From assembly GCA_963840425.1 (NCBI GenBank), contig CAWIYZ010000025.1, forward strand, positions 87,903-151,902: DNA of 64,000 bases, in the 5' to 3' direction. Position numbers and translations under genes: made by a program. This document shows, piece by piece, positions 63,898 to 64,000 of this stretch. Source of the DNA: CADEFX01 sp963840425 (lineage in GTDB: Bacteria > Pseudomonadota > Alphaproteobacteria > Rhizobiales > Hyphomicrobiaceae). Under the pieces are notes generated by a model, which had not been told where the DNA came from, searched no databases, and saw only the letters and a list, made by a program, of their open reading frames with translations. Position 1 is the first letter of the stretch; every line of letters begins with the position of its first letter.

Positions 63898-64000
63898 ATG
63901 CCACGTTACGCAGCAACCTTTGTTGCAGCTTCTCTACTCGCCGTCGGCATATCGATAATATCGCACGCGCAGACACAGACCCCATCTTCCGTCGCGCCAC
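63898..64000 (+). CDS. Start of a secreted protein (cut by window end)
   Basis: 34 codons are visible, all open. The ATG at 63898 is preceded by CAGGAG about seven bases upstream. The sequence MPRYAATFVAASLLAVGISI ending near SHAQT is a signal peptide. The mature part begins TQTPSSVAP, after which the window ends. No family can be assigned. It lies 72 bases after the secreted hydrolase stop on the same strand. Confidence 0.6.
   Translation, partial: MPRYAATFVAASLLAVGISIISHAQTQTPSSVAP

Noticed and set aside
1..64000. Search for CRISPR arrays, tRNA/rRNA genes, prophage genes and complete insertion sequences
   Set aside because: No regularly spaced repeats, cloverleaf-like genes, transposases or phage structural genes were recognised by eye.

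Overview
The window is GC-rich and reads like an alphaproteobacterial chromosome, most plausibly Hyphomicrobiales of the Bradyrhizobiaceae/Xanthobacteraceae type. The signs are DUF1127 proteins, TctC/Bug solute receptors, DUF3455, FixJ- and NarL-type regulators, an ECF sigma/anti-sigma pair, small secreted proteins of a style common in that group, and three complete Liv-type ABC transporter cassettes. I see no rRNA, tRNA, CRISPR array, phage or intact insertion sequence. The taxon is inferred from gene families, not from a marker gene.

Layout. 1-10.2 kb: end of a TctC-like receptor, an SDR with a two-gene Fe-S electron-transfer pair, a LysR gene diverging from a frameshifted LuxR-type gene, DUF3455, DUF1127, an alpha/beta hydrolase, a DHA2-family MFS exporter and a second TctC-like receptor. 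10.6-15 kb: signalling island with four response regulators and one histidine kinase. 15-21.6 kb: small membrane and secreted proteins, ECF sigma factor with its anti-sigma factor, LrgA/LrgB (CidA/CidB) pair, a Tat-exported dienelactone hydrolase-like protein and a SLOG-type putative molybdenum carrier. 21.7-37.2 kb: first catabolic module, with Zn alcohol dehydrogenase, VOC epimerase, enoyl-CoA hydratase and HyuA/HyuB on the right-hand strand, facing a nine-gene operon (amidohydrolase, atypical SDR, hot-dog thioesterase, acyl-CoA ligase, LivKHMGF). 37.6-41.4 kb: DUF1127, a winged-helix/TolB-like/TPR regulator and an MFS transporter. 41.4-52.8 kb: second module, with HyuA2/HyuB2, an enolase-superfamily dehydratase, LivKHMGF and a malate/lactate-type dehydrogenase. 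52.9-53.9 kb: three small secreted proteins. 54.3-62.2 kb: third module, with an SDR, a hydrolase relic, LivKHMGF, an Asp/Glu-racemase-family protein and an LLM-class flavin monooxygenase. The window ends with a secreted hydrolase and the start of another secreted protein.

How the genes work together. About 40 kb is an organic-acid/amide/ketone scavenging region. Three paralogous branched-chain-type importers each sit beside enzymes of a plausible downstream route. Two of the three are paired with HyuA/HyuB proteins, a family that includes oxoprolinase, N-methylhydantoinase, caprolactamase and acetone/acetophenone carboxylase and that uses ATP to activate an amide or ketone. The third is paired with a racemase-fold protein and a RutA-like monooxygenase. 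The substrates cannot be read from the sequence.

Quality warning. Many genes carry single-base indels that break otherwise well-conserved reading frames: one each near 4300, 15622, 25838 and 43464, two in HyuB1, and at least 20 between 55.1 and 60.05 kb. Nearly all look like one-base insertions, and few internal stops remain once the frame is restored. That pattern fits consensus errors better than old pseudogenes. One such indel fuses HyuA2 and HyuB2 into an apparent 1299-residue protein.
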